Shown here in pieces: positions 1 to 9,492 of a stretch of 36,707 nucleotides of DNA. The notes below the pieces were generated by a model that did not search any database, was not told where the DNA came from, and saw only the letters and a list, made by a program, of their open reading frames with translations. The DNA is taken from contig DBQO01000026.1 in the NCBI GenBank assembly GCA_002305275.1, positions 9,635 through 46,341 of the forward strand, written 5' to 3'. Each line of letters begins with the position of its first letter. Within the stretch, counting starts at the first letter, position 1. The translations under genes were made by a program, and so were the position numbers. Source of the DNA: Bacteroidales bacterium UBA1392. Its GTDB lineage: Bacteria > Bacteroidota > Bacteroidia > Bacteroidales > UBA932.

Positions 1-651
1 CGAAGCGATCTGCGCCTGAAAGTGATAGAGATCGATGGCGAATCGGTAAGATATCTGCTGGAAAAATGGCCGCAACTCAGCCCCGTCCTTTATGAGGCAG
101 ACTTTCTGCAAACCAATCTTGCCAAACTGTTCAAGGGAAAGTTTTCGGTCATAGGTAATTTCCCCTACAATATCTCCTCACAGATATTCTTCAAAATCCT
201 CGATTATAAGGAACAGGTACCCGAAGTGGTCTGTATGATACAGAAGGAGGTGGCCGAGCGTATTGCTGCCCCTCCCGGCTCTAAAACCTACGGTATCCTC
301 TCCGTACTGCTTCAGACCTGGTATGACATAGAATACCTCTTCACTGTAGGAGAAGGGGCATTCGTCCCTCCTCCGAAGGTAAAATCGGCCGTCATCCGAC
401 TCACCCGCAACAGCCGTACTAAGCTCGATTGCGACGAGAGAGTTTTCAAAATGGTGGTAAAGACCGCTTTCAATCAGCGCCGTAAAAAAATCAGCAACTC
501 CCTCAAGCCTCTTATTGAAGATCCCGTAAAGCAGGAGTCGGGATCTCTCCGGAAGCCTCAAGCTGATGAGCGAGTATTTGCAGATGCACGCCCCGAGCAA
601 CTCTCCGTGGAACAATTCATCATACTCACGAAGGCATTGCAGCGTCAATAA
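1..651 (+). CDS. ksgA: 16S rRNA (adenine(1518)-N6/adenine(1519)-N6)-dimethyltransferase KsgA, 5'-truncated
   Basis: KsgA (RsmA) uses S-adenosylmethionine to dimethylate two adjacent adenines in the 3' hairpin of 16S rRNA during late small-subunit maturation. The reading frame is open from base 1, so the gene begins left of the window; 216 residues are visible and about 45-50 are missing, including the glycine-rich SAM motif I. What remains starts at the acidic SAM-binding strand (VIEIDGESV), continues through the catalytic motif IV NFPYNIS (roughly residues 49-55 of the visible part), and ends in the helical C-terminal rRNA-binding domain with the basic stretch FNQRRKKISNSL. A GTG at base 22 is internal, not a start. 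A strong terminator follows the stop. The identification is secure from motif IV and the C-terminal domain. Confidence 0.95.
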   Translation, partial: RSDLRLKVIEIDGESVRYLLEKWPQLSPVLYEADFLQTNLAKLFKGKFSVIGNFPYNISSQIFFKILDYKEQVPEVVCMIQKEVAERIAAPPGSKTYGILSVLLQTWYDIEYLFTVGEGAFVPPPKVKSAVIRLTRNSRTKLDCDERVFKMVVKTAFNQRRKKISNSLKPLIEDPVKQESGSLRKPQADERVFADARPEQLSVEQFIILTKALQRQ

Positions 652-696
652 GAAGATCGCCCGGGCGGGATGTCCGGAGGGATATAGGGCAAACAG

Positions 697-724
697 AAAA
701 AGGCGACCGTTTGGTCGCCTTTTT
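697..724. terminator. Bidirectional intrinsic terminator between ksgA and the convergent barrel gene
   Basis: A perfect 12-bp inverted repeat (arms 697-708 and 713-724, loop GTTT) has a GC-rich core GGCGACC and an A tract on one side with a T tract on the other. It can therefore work as a Rho-independent terminator for both ksgA from the left and the minus-strand transcript ending at 758. Confidence 0.9.
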
Positions 725-757
725 AAGTTTTAGTAATGCTACTAGCTTATGATCGGA

Positions 758-1810
758 CTAGAAGCGAATGCCGAGCTTCAATTGAGGATAAGCAAACGCT
801 CTGATGTTGTGATTCATAGCAAAGTACGCATCTTGTCCCTGCACTTGCAAGTGTAATAGCGAGTACTGATAGAGGACGGGAGCTACTTCAAAGCTCAGGA
901 TAAGACCCGGTGCCAATGAGTAGCTAACGCCTGCCGTCAGTCCACCGCCAAATCCAAATACCTGCGAGCCTCTGAGGGCAGCACGGTGCAACGCAATATC
1001 GTCGAACTGCGCACCACTGCCTGTGCTGGGCTGGTTCCAATTAGGATCAACTCCGAGAGGATCATTAATTGCCGGAACCTGCGGACCATTGCCCGTTGTG
1101 CCACCGAAGTTGGTGTCATCTTGTACGGTTTGTCCGGTATATGGATAATATGCTTCAATACGGGCCAACTTGAACTGTCCAATCACTCCGATGTATGGAT
1201 TGATGCGCGGATTCTTCGTATTAAAATAGAAGTTTGATCCGATTTGTGTCATCAAACTGTGTGTAACAGCTCCCAGAATAGCTTTATGTGCATAAATATC
1301 ACCAACGCCTACCCGCACATTAACCTGTGAAGGGTCAATGTGGTCAACGTTGAGGTTTCCATCATCGGTGAATGCACCTTCGATGAAATCCTTTCTAGGC
1401 TGCATGTTTACATTGTAAGCTCCCAGAATGTTGAGATCCCATCTGTCTGCGACGAAATATCTGGCCTGGAGGCCTACTATGTTAACAAGACTGTTTACGT
1501 TTAACGACCCAATGTTCAAGACGTAGGTTGATAGATCTGCCGAAATGTTGTCGTTTCCAAGTCCAAGGATCTCTTGATTACCGAGTCCAAGGATATTGAG
1601 ACCCACTCCGATAGGGCTACCATCCGCATTTGGCAACAGATAATACAGACCTTGGAGATCATTGAAGAACTGTCCCTGGCCTAGAGTAAGATCTATTTGC
1701 CATTGTCCCTTTTGAGGAGCAAACATACACTCGCAACCCTCCTCGGGTTGTGCCATTGCTGGCACAACCATAAGGATAGTCAATAGTAATATGCTTAATT
1801 TCTTTAACAT
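758..1810 (-). CDS. Outer-membrane beta-barrel protein, unknown function
   Basis: No named family was recognised. The 350-residue protein starts with a typical Sec signal peptide (MLKKLSILLLTILMVVPAMA, predicted cleavage before QPEE). The mature part has alternating polar and hydrophobic strands, glycine-rich turns and a C-terminal strand ending in Phe (LKLGIRF), all typical of an outer-membrane barrel. The first mature residues carry two close cysteines (EGCECMF). An in-frame GTG eight codons upstream is possible, but the signal peptide argues for the ATG used here. It lies 48 bp downstream of the large coiled-coil lipoprotein on the same strand, with no terminator between them, so the two are probably co-transcribed. 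A link to the lipoprotein is inferred only from this arrangement. Confidence 0.75.
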   Translation of the reverse strand: MLKKLSILLLTILMVVPAMAQPEEGCECMFAPQKGQWQIDLTLGQGQFFNDLQGLYYLLPNADGSPIGVGLNILGLGNQEILGLGNDNISADLSTYVLNIGSLNVNSLVNIVGLQARYFVADRWDLNILGAYNVNMQPRKDFIEGAFTDDGNLNVDHIDPSQVNVRVGVGDIYAHKAILGAVTHSLMTQIGSNFYFNTKNPRINPYIGVIGQFKLARIEAYYPYTGQTVQDDTNFGGTTGNGPQVPAINDPLGVDPNWNQPSTGSGAQFDDIALHRAALRGSQVFGFGGGLTAGVSYSLAPGLILSFEVAPVLYQYSLLHLQVQGQDAYFAMNHNIRAFAYPQLKLGIRF

Positions 1811-1858
1811 TGTTTCTGTTTTAAAATTAATCACTTAAGATTCAATCAGAGTGTTTGA

Positions 1859-4800
1859 TTATTTCAAAAGTTTTGCAATTGTTGCTTTGTACTCAGCCTC
1901 AGCCAGGTCGAGTATCTTCTTGAGGAGTTCAACCTCTTTCTCTGCCATTGCTACTACATACTTCTGCTCTTTAATAAGCATCTCGAGAGGATCGTAGCCT
2001 GCATTGTAAGCAGCTAAAGCTTTCTTCCAGATATCAAGTTCAGCCTTGCAATCCTTGAGGTATTTCTCCCAAGCTTCTCTGTACTCTTTCTGGTATTTGT
2101 TGTAGTTGTCAAAGTATTCGGCCAATGTAGCAGCACCGCCGGCGCCGAGATCTTGCTTCATAGCCTGAACGTTGATGGTAACTTCACCGGTTACGGCATC
2201 TACGTTGACAACATATTTCTGCCAATCATAAGTATAGATACCGATTGCATCCCTGTATGCCTTGTCAAGAGTAGCCTTGAGCTTGTTGAGGTGACCGATT
2301 ACGTGGTTAACCGTACGAGTAGCGATCATCCACTCTTTGAGCTTGGCGGGATAGTTGGGGAGACACTTGTTGGCCCACTCGAGTTGTTTGCCACCAAGAC
2401 TATACTCACCGTTCCAAACCGCCAGACCTTCGTGGTCGAAATACTTCTTCATAGCTGCAGGCACATTATGCGTATTAGCATCAGGCTCAGCAATTTTTAC
2501 AACAACCTCACCATCCTCCTTACCGGTAAGCTCTTTGAGAAGCTCTTTCTTCTTAGCTGTTATAGCTGCCTGATATGCATCCCAAGCTGCCTTATCGGCA
2601 GTGTAGTTTGCCATAGCAGTTTCGTAAGCGGCGTCTCTTGCTGCCTTCTTGGCATCAAAGTCAGCCTCAACCTGGGCTACGTAAGCCTTGAGATCTGCAA
2701 GAGCTGCGCTATAGCTGGTCTTGGCCATCTCGATGAAGAGAAGTTGCTCAGCATGAAGCATCTTGTAGAACTCTGATCCGCCGGCACCAACATTTCCGAA
2801 GATAGCCGAGTTGGCGTTTATTACAGCCTGAGTCCAATCTCCGCTATTGGGGAATGTTGCCTTTTCAGGGTCAACGAGAGAGAGAACTACTGCAAGGTCG
2901 GTATTGTGATTGATGGTAGCACCTGTAAATCTTACAAGTCTGTAAGGAGTTTTGAAGGTAGCCTCAGTATAGCAACCTGCATCATCTTTGTAAATTGCAG
3001 TTGCCATATCTACAGCTGCGGTACCCCAGAATCTGTTGTAAACCTTGAGGAAGTTCTTGGTGCCTATGCCGTTGAGATTGAGGTCGGCTTTTGTTTTATC
3101 ATAAGTAGCGGGTAGCTTCTGTGCATCTTCGATAGCACCGGCAGCATCGTAAACCTTCCAAGCGAGGTCCTCAGTTCCCATACCGGCGGGAGCCGCTGCA
3201 TCAATCCAATTCTGAGCGTTGTTCCAAGTGTCGAGATTTGCAGCATCGTTGGGGAATATTGCATTCAGAACTTTAAGAATTGCATCGTGCTTGAATTCAT
3301 TGTTGAGATCAAAAGCGGGATCAACTGCCCTGTTAAGGTCATTGAGTACGGTTTGATAGTTCTTGCCGCCATAGATTGAAGAGTACAGAGGGCCTGCTTG
3401 GGTTTCTTTCTGTACAAAGGGAGCATATTGAAGATCGCCGAGGAATGCTTTGGTGTCTTCGCCCATGGCATTCTTAAAGGTGATGGAGTCATAACCCTTG
3501 AAGGGATTGCCGATATAGGCTTTTTTCGCGTTGAAGAAATCCTTTATGGCATTGATGAGAGCCATGGTGTCAGCATACGAGCTATTCTTACCATCATTTG
3601 TACGACTCTGCCTGAAGTCTTTGATGGCGTAGATCAAATCCTCAGCCCTGCCGTCATTCGCACCTCTCTGATCAGGAGGGATCACTACGCTGGTCTTCAT
3701 GTTTGCAAGAGCAGCGGCCTCTTCTGCAAGGTGAGTCTTGTTGACGAGGTATTCGCGGTCGGTCAGCCAGTTGTTTCTAGCTGTATTATATGCTGCCTGT
3801 CTGGCCGGAACGTTTGAAGCCTGATCGATCAGTACAAGCTCTCTTTCGAGGATGTCGATGGCACCCTTGAGACCATACTTACCTACTGAATTTATTTCAG
3901 CAGCACCCTTCTTCCACTTATATGTTTTCGGAGTGGGAGTTGCGTCGTTGAGGATGAATTCCTTCATGTCAATAGTAGCATTGATCCTGATGGTATCCAT
4001 GTTCGGTACAACTACACCGGCTATATAACTGGCATAGTAACCGCCGTTTGCTACAGTGGAGTCCTTTCCAAAAGGAGCGTTCTGCTTGTAATCGGCTATA
4101 AGGTCATAAAACTTTGTATAAACGAGATTTGCAGCAGCATCGGTATAATCTCTGACGAAGTTCCATTGGATACGGGCAGCCGCATTTGAGTATGAGTAGT
4201 CAGCAGCATTCGGTTTCACGGGAGCTGCATTCATTACCTGGCCCTTTGTGTTTTTGGGCTTGGGGATCATGGCATCTACGTTGAGGGTATTACCTGCAAC
4301 AACAACTTTACCGCCAAACTGGTCGATCCATGCTTTGTGAGCAACCTGATAACAAGGATCACCTTCGTGATATACGTTCACCATGTATTGAACGGAGTCC
4401 TTGGTGGTAACCTGACGTGAGTAGTTGTATGCGTCTATGGAGTCTTGCAGATTCTCAACTGCGGCATTCCAAGCCTCGAGGTCGAGCTTCTTGGGAACTG
4501 CGTTGAGAGCAGCCTGTGCCCTTGCGATCTCATTGGTATAGAAGTTAACCTCTGCCTGATAGTCGGCTTTCCAGTCGGTCTCCTCCTTGAAAGCATACTC
4601 AAGATTCCAGAGAACTTCTTTCTCCTGCTCAAGTGCCCAAAGAGCATCTTGGTAGTCATCAAAAGCCTGTTCGTAAGCTGCTATTGCATTTTGGAAGACA
4701 GCTTGCTCACCGGGTGTGAGGAGGTGCTGAACTGCAGCGATTTCGCGGAGAGTTACTCTGAGATTCTCCTCAGCGAGTGCGAGGGCGGCCTTAGCGTCAG

Positions 4801-5149
4801 CCATCATCTCGGAATGCTGAATCTGAAGGAGTTCCTTCTCCTTTTTGAGTTTATCTACCTCAAGCTCGGTCTTGGCAGCCTTGATCTGAACGTCATACTC
4901 GAGAATTCTGTTCTCGATCAGTTGTTTCGCTGTCAAAGCATCTTGGAAGGCAGCCTGAGCCAACACAAAGGTAGCATTGGCTTTTTGCAACTCGGCATCT
5001 GCCAAGCGTAGTTGTGCGAGTGCATCGAGATAGTCGGCTTTAGCAGTACGAAGCTGCTGGATGCCAACCGGCTCAACATACTCAAGACACGAAGTGAAAA
5101 GAGTGCTTGCAGCAATCATGATCACTAATGAATAAATAATCTTTTTCAT
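1859..5149 (-). CDS. Large coiled-coil lipoprotein, 1096 residues, unknown function
   Basis: No known family was recognised. The N-terminus is a lipoprotein signal with lipobox LFTSC (Cys21), so the mature protein should be lipid-anchored. Glu at two of the next five positions (CLEYVE) is weakly compatible with the acidic export signal that some Bacteroidota lipoproteins use to reach the cell surface. Residues about 30-210 are Ala/Leu/Glu/Lys-rich heptad-like coiled coil; about 210-830 is a mixed region with many Asn, Asp, Tyr and Trp residues; about 830-900 and the last 130 residues are again helical coiled coil. This gives a rod-globule-rod layout. The gene has a well-matched Bacteroidota promoter about 90 bp upstream and is followed by the barrel gene. 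A structural or surface scaffold role is only an inference; no enzymatic motif was seen. Confidence 0.8.
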   Translation of the reverse strand: MKKIIYSLVIMIAASTLFTSCLEYVEPVGIQQLRTAKADYLDALAQLRLADAELQKANATFVLAQAAFQDALTAKQLIENRILEYDVQIKAAKTELEVDKLKKEKELLQIQHSEMMADAKAALALAEENLRVTLREIAAVQHLLTPGEQAVFQNAIAAYEQAFDDYQDALWALEQEKEVLWNLEYAFKEETDWKADYQAEVNFYTNEIARAQAALNAVPKKLDLEAWNAAVENLQDSIDAYNYSRQVTTKDSVQYMVNVYHEGDPCYQVAHKAWIDQFGGKVVVAGNTLNVDAMIPKPKNTKGQVMNAAPVKPNAADYSYSNAAARIQWNFVRDYTDAAANLVYTKFYDLIADYKQNAPFGKDSTVANGGYYASYIAGVVVPNMDTIRINATIDMKEFILNDATPTPKTYKWKKGAAEINSVGKYGLKGAIDILERELVLIDQASNVPARQAAYNTARNNWLTDREYLVNKTHLAEEAAALANMKTSVVIPPDQRGANDGRAEDLIYAIKDFRQSRTNDGKNSSYADTMALINAIKDFFNAKKAYIGNPFKGYDSITFKNAMGEDTKAFLGDLQYAPFVQKETQAGPLYSSIYGGKNYQTVLNDLNRAVDPAFDLNNEFKHDAILKVLNAIFPNDAANLDTWNNAQNWIDAAAPAGMGTEDLAWKVYDAAGAIEDAQKLPATYDKTKADLNLNGIGTKNFLKVYNRFWGTAAVDMATAIYKDDAGCYTEATFKTPYRLVRFTGATINHNTDLAVVLSLVDPEKATFPNSGDWTQAVINANSAIFGNVGAGGSEFYKMLHAEQLLFIEMAKTSYSAALADLKAYVAQVEADFDAKKAARDAAYETAMANYTADKAAWDAYQAAITAKKKELLKELTGKEDGEVVVKIAEPDANTHNVPAAMKKYFDHEGLAVWNGEYSLGGKQLEWANKCLPNYPAKLKEWMIATRTVNHVIGHLNKLKATLDKAYRDAIGIYTYDWQKYVVNVDAVTGEVTINVQAMKQDLGAGGAATLAEYFDNYNKYQKEYREAWEKYLKDCKAELDIWKKALAAYNAGYDPLEMLIKEQKYVVAMAEKEVELLKKILDLAEAEYKATIAKLLK

Positions 5150-5237
5150 AAAAAAAAATTGTTAAGTGTTTGATATTTATTGGTTAAACATAAATGAATT
5201 GCCGAAAAAACACAGTTTTTCCATAGTATTTAATGGC

Positions 5238-5268
5238 CAAATTTAGTTATATTTTTTTACTTTTCAAA
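5238..5268 (-). promoter_or_regulatory. Bacteroidota-type promoter for the lipoprotein/barrel unit
   Basis: On the minus strand a TTTG (-33 element, plus coordinates 5265-5268) is followed after 19 bp by TAAATTTG (-7 element, 5238-5245), matching the published TTTG/TAnnTTTG consensus. Transcription would start near 5231, leaving a leader of about 80 nt. Confidence 0.65.
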
Positions 5269-5306
5269 AAAAACTGTTAATAATTATCAAAAATTGTTGA
5301 AAAAAT

Positions 5307-7370
5307 CTAGAAGAATCGGGCTCTGTTGTCCTTTATTTCGACAATTTCCGACATTACCTGCTGTAACAACTGGGTCTGATATGCCGATTTGCGCGCCAGC
5401 GCTCTCTGCACGTCCTCCGTAGTATAGAAGGTACCTGTCTGACGGTCGTTAACCTGGAATACATATACTCCGATATCCCCTGCAACCGGCCCGCTGATGA
5501 CTCCCGGCTGAGCGGAGGTCACTGCGCCTATGAACTTAGGGTCGAGCTGCTGGAGTGTGGAACCGAAGGTAACGCCATCCTGATGGCTCACGGTAGTGCC
5601 AAGTATCTCGGCCACCTGCTCCATAGTAGTGCAACCTTCAATCTGCTCACCGATGACGGAAGCCATCTTTTCGATCTGCTTCTCAGCGGTGATGGTATAG
5701 ACAATCTCCTGCCGTATGTCGCTCAGAGGTATTCTGCCCTCTTTATATGCAGCGGTCACGGCAGCGACGAAATAGTATTTATTGTCAACGGAAATTACGT
5801 CCGATACTTCGCCGGACTTGGTCTTACGGTCAAATGCCCAGTAGACTACGCTGCGCGCGTTGTCCACAACGCCGATACGCTCCGTGGTCTGAAGCAGACC
5901 GTTGACTGGGATGACCGGAAGCTGCTCCTCCCGTACAATCTTTGCAAACTTATCGTAATCGCCGTCAGCTCTATCAGCAAGGTCGGTAGCCTTCATCTGG
6001 AAGTCACGATAGGTCTCTTCGGAGGGGACGACGTTCTTTACAAAAGTGGCAAGCTGAGCCCTTCGCTGAGCCTTTGTACGCTCACCTACATAGAGTACGA
6101 AATATGCATTGGCACCTGTACTCTTTATCTTGATGGCTTTGCCGGCAGCTGGATCGAGAGCCTTTTCAAATCCCTCCATACCGGGAGCCGAAAGGTACTC
6201 CTGAGTGATCCAACCCATCTCACTAAACTCCTCCGAGGCCTCTTTCATCTTCAGGGCCTTTGCAAGCAGCGCATCAGCTTCGCTCTCATTGTCCAAAGGG
6301 AAGGCTGCATACCACACCTTTGCAGAGTCGGCCATCACCTTTACATCATACAGACGGGCTGCTGCAAGTTGACTTTCTCCGATACTGATCTCGCTCACTG
6401 CGGGAGCATTCTTTCCAAAGGCTATAGCCTTGAAGTGAGGCTCGGACTCGAGCTGCTCTTCAGTATAGTAATAGCCATCCCACTTACGATCCGAGTTGAG
6501 AGCTATAAAGTTTTTAGGATTATCGGCTACCGCAAATTCGGCGTAAAGCGCATGGAAGGTCTCGGTCTGAGTCTCGATATCTTCCTGTGAGGGTACGACT
6601 TCATAGAGCACATACTCTATATTACGGGAGGCCGGACGGGTAAAGAGCTCCTTGCGTGCATCATAGTAGGCCTTTATCTCCTTGGGAGTAACGGTGATAG
6701 TGGTATCGCGCTCAAAGCCGAGAGGAGAGAGTACGAAATCCACTGAAGAGAGTACATTGTTCTCTATCATCATACGCTGTTGCTCTACCTTGTTGTAAAT
6801 ATTGGATGCCTCAATCAATGCTCCATATTTATTGTAAAGCCGGTCGGTGTAAACGGAATTTTCCACGGAATTCCAATAGGTCTCATAATTACCGGTAGCG
6901 TCGGTGGGGATAGCCTGTACAAAGCTGACAAGAGCCTCACGGCTGAATAGGCCGTTGGCATCCTGAAACATTTGCTGATTTGCCACCACCGGGGAGATAT
7001 TGGACCCCTGTGTAAGGTCGAGCATCTCTTCGTCTCCCACGGATATGCCTGCATCTGCAATCATGGGCTGGAAAACGTGCTTGTCGAGGAGAGACTGCCA
7101 TGCCGCATTGCGGATGGCTTTCTGTGCCTCTTCACTGTTGGAACCCTGTCCCATCAACTCAGTCAGTCTGGTATAGTACTCTACTTCCAGGTAAAAATCA
7201 CTATATGAAATGGACTTGCCGTCCAATACACCTACTTTATTGTCGGATGAAAATCTTTGTGCAGTCGAACTCAATGTTTGAGGATCAATGATGAATGATA
7301 ACAGAGCGACTGCGATAAGAACTGTTATAAGTATACCTAATTTGACGCGAATTTTCTCAAGAACCGCCAT
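5307..7370 (-). CDS. ppiD: PpiD-like membrane-anchored peptidyl-prolyl isomerase/foldase
   Basis: PpiD/SurA-type foldases assist proteins after they cross the inner membrane. This 687-residue protein has one N-terminal membrane helix (about residues 11-28) in the inner membrane, with the rest periplasmic. A SurA_N-like helical chaperone domain follows (about 40-210, including the DGKSISYSDF strand typical of the family start). A parvulin-like segment lies around 345-460, but the usual parvulin signature is weak, so catalysis is doubtful and a chaperone role more likely. The long C-terminal half resembles Bacteroidota members annotated as peptidylprolyl isomerase. It is the last gene of the coaX-barrel-TPR-lptC series, which fits a role in envelope biogenesis. 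The stop lies 157 bp before the next gene, and no clear terminator was seen. Confidence 0.8.
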   Translation of the reverse strand: MAVLEKIRVKLGILITVLIAVALLSFIIDPQTLSSTAQRFSSDNKVGVLDGKSISYSDFYLEVEYYTRLTELMGQGSNSEEAQKAIRNAAWQSLLDKHVFQPMIADAGISVGDEEMLDLTQGSNISPVVANQQMFQDANGLFSREALVSFVQAIPTDATGNYETYWNSVENSVYTDRLYNKYGALIEASNIYNKVEQQRMMIENNVLSSVDFVLSPLGFERDTTITVTPKEIKAYYDARKELFTRPASRNIEYVLYEVVPSQEDIETQTETFHALYAEFAVADNPKNFIALNSDRKWDGYYYTEEQLESEPHFKAIAFGKNAPAVSEISIGESQLAAARLYDVKVMADSAKVWYAAFPLDNESEADALLAKALKMKEASEEFSEMGWITQEYLSAPGMEGFEKALDPAAGKAIKIKSTGANAYFVLYVGERTKAQRRAQLATFVKNVVPSEETYRDFQMKATDLADRADGDYDKFAKIVREEQLPVIPVNGLLQTTERIGVVDNARSVVYWAFDRKTKSGEVSDVISVDNKYYFVAAVTAAYKEGRIPLSDIRQEIVYTITAEKQIEKMASVIGEQIEGCTTMEQVAEILGTTVSHQDGVTFGSTLQQLDPKFIGAVTSAQPGVISGPVAGDIGVYVFQVNDRQTGTFYTTEDVQRALARKSAYQTQLLQQVMSEIVEIKDNRARFF

Positions 7371-7413
7371 TTTGTTTGTTAAGTTTTAGTTTATTTTAAT
7401 CTAATTTAAGTGC

Positions 7414-7441
7414 CCATTTTGTAAAATGGAGCACAAAAATA
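7414..7441 (-). promoter_or_regulatory. Possible -7 element and start-site hairpin upstream of ppiD
   Basis: Minus-strand TATTTTTG (plus 7434-7441) matches TAnnTTTG, but no TTTG lies at the right distance upstream. Just downstream, 7414-7429 is a perfect small palindrome CCATTTTGTAAAATGG that would sit at or just after the start of the transcript. The call is weak because the region is AT-rich. Confidence 0.35.
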
Positions 7442-7473
7442 GACAAAAATGTATTATATAGATGCATAAAATG

Positions 7474-8118
7474 TCAAAAACGTTGCACGGGGGGGCCAAC
7501 AAAATTGAGAGAATCGAGCAAAATTGTGGTGCTGTCACCGGAAATCGTATAAGAATCGAAGGGTTTTAGCAGGATTGCATTGCGTGCCATCTCGTCGGAT
7601 TCCATGCCGTAACCCTGCATCATGCCCTGTGGTGACGAGAGCCGGACATAGCAGTTTGTATGGAACTTTTGCGCATGACGGTCCCAGTAGATGGTGTCGC
7701 TCTCAATGCTTTCCTGTTTTATATAGTTGGTGATTACCACCTCTCCGTAGGCGAGCCACTCCTCCTTTTCGTCGGTAGTTACGTGTTTCGCCTCTTTTGA
7801 TCTGATCCGGGTCTCCAGCTCCCCGTCAGGGGTGAATGCGTCTACGGAAAATCCGCCCGTATAGAGGTCATAACTCACCTCTGCCGAATCTGCAATATAT
7901 GAGTATTTGCGCATTTCGGGCGCACTGATTCTCATCTGTATTCCTCCGTTGACAGTCTGCACCACCTCCATATTCTTCACCACCTGCAATGGAGTCACCG
8001 CTGGGTCGATAGGATCGCCGGTGGGCTCTTTCTTGCAGGAGAGCGTAAAAAGCACTATAGCCATCAAGCATGTACCGATGGCTATAGGTTTATATCTGTA
8101 GTGTACCGCGGGAGTCAA
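7474..8118 (-). CDS. lptC: LPS export ABC transporter periplasmic protein LptC
   Basis: LptC takes lipopolysaccharide from the LptBFG inner-membrane transporter and passes it to the LptA bridge. This 214-residue protein has the expected size. It begins with a lipobox-like signal (LFTLSC, Cys28), so it is probably a lipoprotein, as is common in Bacteroidota LptC; the Escherichia coli protein instead has a membrane helix. Residues about 45-205 form the repetitive short beta strands of the LptC/OstA jelly-roll, for example the stretch around DLYTGGFSVDAF and the segment ESDTIYWDRHAQKFHTN. The TPR gene ends 4 bp upstream, indicating one operon with the barrel and coaX. In related genomes a CorC/HlyC-type CBS gene often separates lptC from the foldase gene; it is absent here. 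Confidence 0.88.
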   Translation of the reverse strand: MTPAVHYRYKPIAIGTCLMAIVLFTLSCKKEPTGDPIDPAVTPLQVVKNMEVVQTVNGGIQMRISAPEMRKYSYIADSAEVSYDLYTGGFSVDAFTPDGELETRIRSKEAKHVTTDEKEEWLAYGEVVITNYIKQESIESDTIYWDRHAQKFHTNCYVRLSSPQGMMQGYGMESDEMARNAILLKPFDSYTISGDSTTILLDSLNFVGPPVQRF

Positions 8119-8122
8119 GAGA

Positions 8123-9445
8123 TTATTTCTGTGTCCTTACAGTGGTAATTTCGGTCATGCCTCCGCAAGATACGGTGTATCTGTCCCCGTCTGTAACGTC
8201 ATACATAAAGGCGTCAACCTGCATGGGGAAGTATTTGCGATACTGTGCGGCAAGTTCGTCCGCATTTGCTGCAACTTCGGGATCGGCATTCTTGGCCTTT
8301 ACCATATAGTCAACCGCAACCCAATATTTGGATCTTACGTCTACCTCATTGCCCTGACAATCTTGTGATGCCCAGATGGTGCCGATAAGGAGATATGCCT
8401 TACCTTCTACGCTACGGTCATACTCTATGGCCTTCTTGGCAGCCGCAACTGCTGTCGCAGAGCGATTGAGCTTCTTAAAATAGAAAGTAGCCAACTCGAA
8501 GTTGTAATCCGCTGCCGTCTTCATATCATTGGGATCGAGAAGCGAAATGGCGCTCTCGAGGAAGCGTGCTGCCACCGTATTTTCTTCTCGTGAAGAATAA
8601 AGTCTGTAAAGACCATAGGCGGAGCTGGATGAGGGATTTATCTCGTGGAGAGCGACTGCGCTCTTGAGGAACAGGTCGGTGCTTACGCAGTCTGATCTGG
8701 TAAGCATTTTCACCATTGTGGAAAGAAGATTGACATCTTTGGGATTTGCCTTAAAACGGGGAGTATAAAGCTCTATGAGGTTGTCACAAGAGGCAACACC
8801 GCTCTCGGCAAATATGGTCTCAATATCCTGTTTCACTATACGATACTCCTCTTTTTCGGGATCCATGTCGATCATTTCTTCTATATGGCCGATGTTCTCT
8901 TCAAAGCAGGTCATAAGAGACTCTGCCGGGAGGGTGCCGGCCTGGTAGAGAGCTACACCACCTTTCATCTGATTGATGAAGACGATGGGGCTACAATCCG
9001 TATGTATGGCATCTATGATCTCAGACAACACCTGGTACTGCTTGAGAGGATCGTCGCCGAGATAGTTGTAGTTGATGATATCTATGGCCTTGTTGTCCAA
9101 ACTTTTTATACGGTTGCTGGGATAGTACTCTGCGCGAAGGTCGTGGAGCATTATCAAAGAGTCGATAAGCTCCTGTCTGCGAGCCGGATTTTTGGCATTC
9201 TTGCGAATGTCCATACGGAGAAGATTCTGACCGTGCAGGAGCATGTTCTGGCTGGCTGTCGGAGGACAAAGGGCTATGGCCTTTCTCCAGTGCGGAGCAG
9301 CTTCGTCGTAATTTCTCTGTTTGTAAAGCTCTGAATAAAACGAGAGATATTTGGTACATTCCACACTATCTTTTCCATACTTTCCCTGAGAAAAAGCAGG
9401 AAGAGAAATAAGCATTGCAAAGAGGATAATTGCGATTTTCTTCAT
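8123..9445 (-). CDS. Secreted tetratricopeptide-repeat protein
   Basis: The 440-residue product begins with a Sec signal peptide (MKKIAIILFAMLISLPAFSQ). Helical TPR-like pairs follow: a clear unit near residues 20-55 (YSELYKQRNYDEAAPHWRKA), and further helix pairs around 210-260 and 310-380 with spaced Ala, Tyr and Leu. The middle part is more divergent. TPR proteins are protein-interaction scaffolds; this one should act in the periplasm. It belongs to a conserved Bacteroidota series (coaX, barrel, TPR protein, lptC, foldase), which suggests outer-membrane assembly, but its exact job is unknown. Starts 3 or 15 codons upstream are possible; the one chosen begins directly at the charged n-region of the signal peptide. 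The preceding barrel gene stops 47 bp upstream. Confidence 0.8.
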   Translation of the reverse strand: MKKIAIILFAMLISLPAFSQGKYGKDSVECTKYLSFYSELYKQRNYDEAAPHWRKAIALCPPTASQNMLLHGQNLLRMDIRKNAKNPARRQELIDSLIMLHDLRAEYYPSNRIKSLDNKAIDIINYNYLGDDPLKQYQVLSEIIDAIHTDCSPIVFINQMKGGVALYQAGTLPAESLMTCFEENIGHIEEMIDMDPEKEEYRIVKQDIETIFAESGVASCDNLIELYTPRFKANPKDVNLLSTMVKMLTRSDCVSTDLFLKSAVALHEINPSSSSAYGLYRLYSSREENTVAARFLESAISLLDPNDMKTAADYNFELATFYFKKLNRSATAVAAAKKAIEYDRSVEGKAYLLIGTIWASQDCQGNEVDVRSKYWVAVDYMVKAKNADPEVAANADELAAQYRKYFPMQVDAFMYDVTDGDRYTVSCGGMTEITTVRTQK

Positions 9446-9492
9446 TGTTTCCATTTTTAAATATTTGGCAAATTTAATAAAAATAATCAAAT

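Noticed and set aside
5583..6590. A 335-codon open frame on the plus strand opposite the PpiD-like gene
   Set aside because: It is antisense to a gene with clear membrane anchor and family features, with no promoter or matching family of its own.
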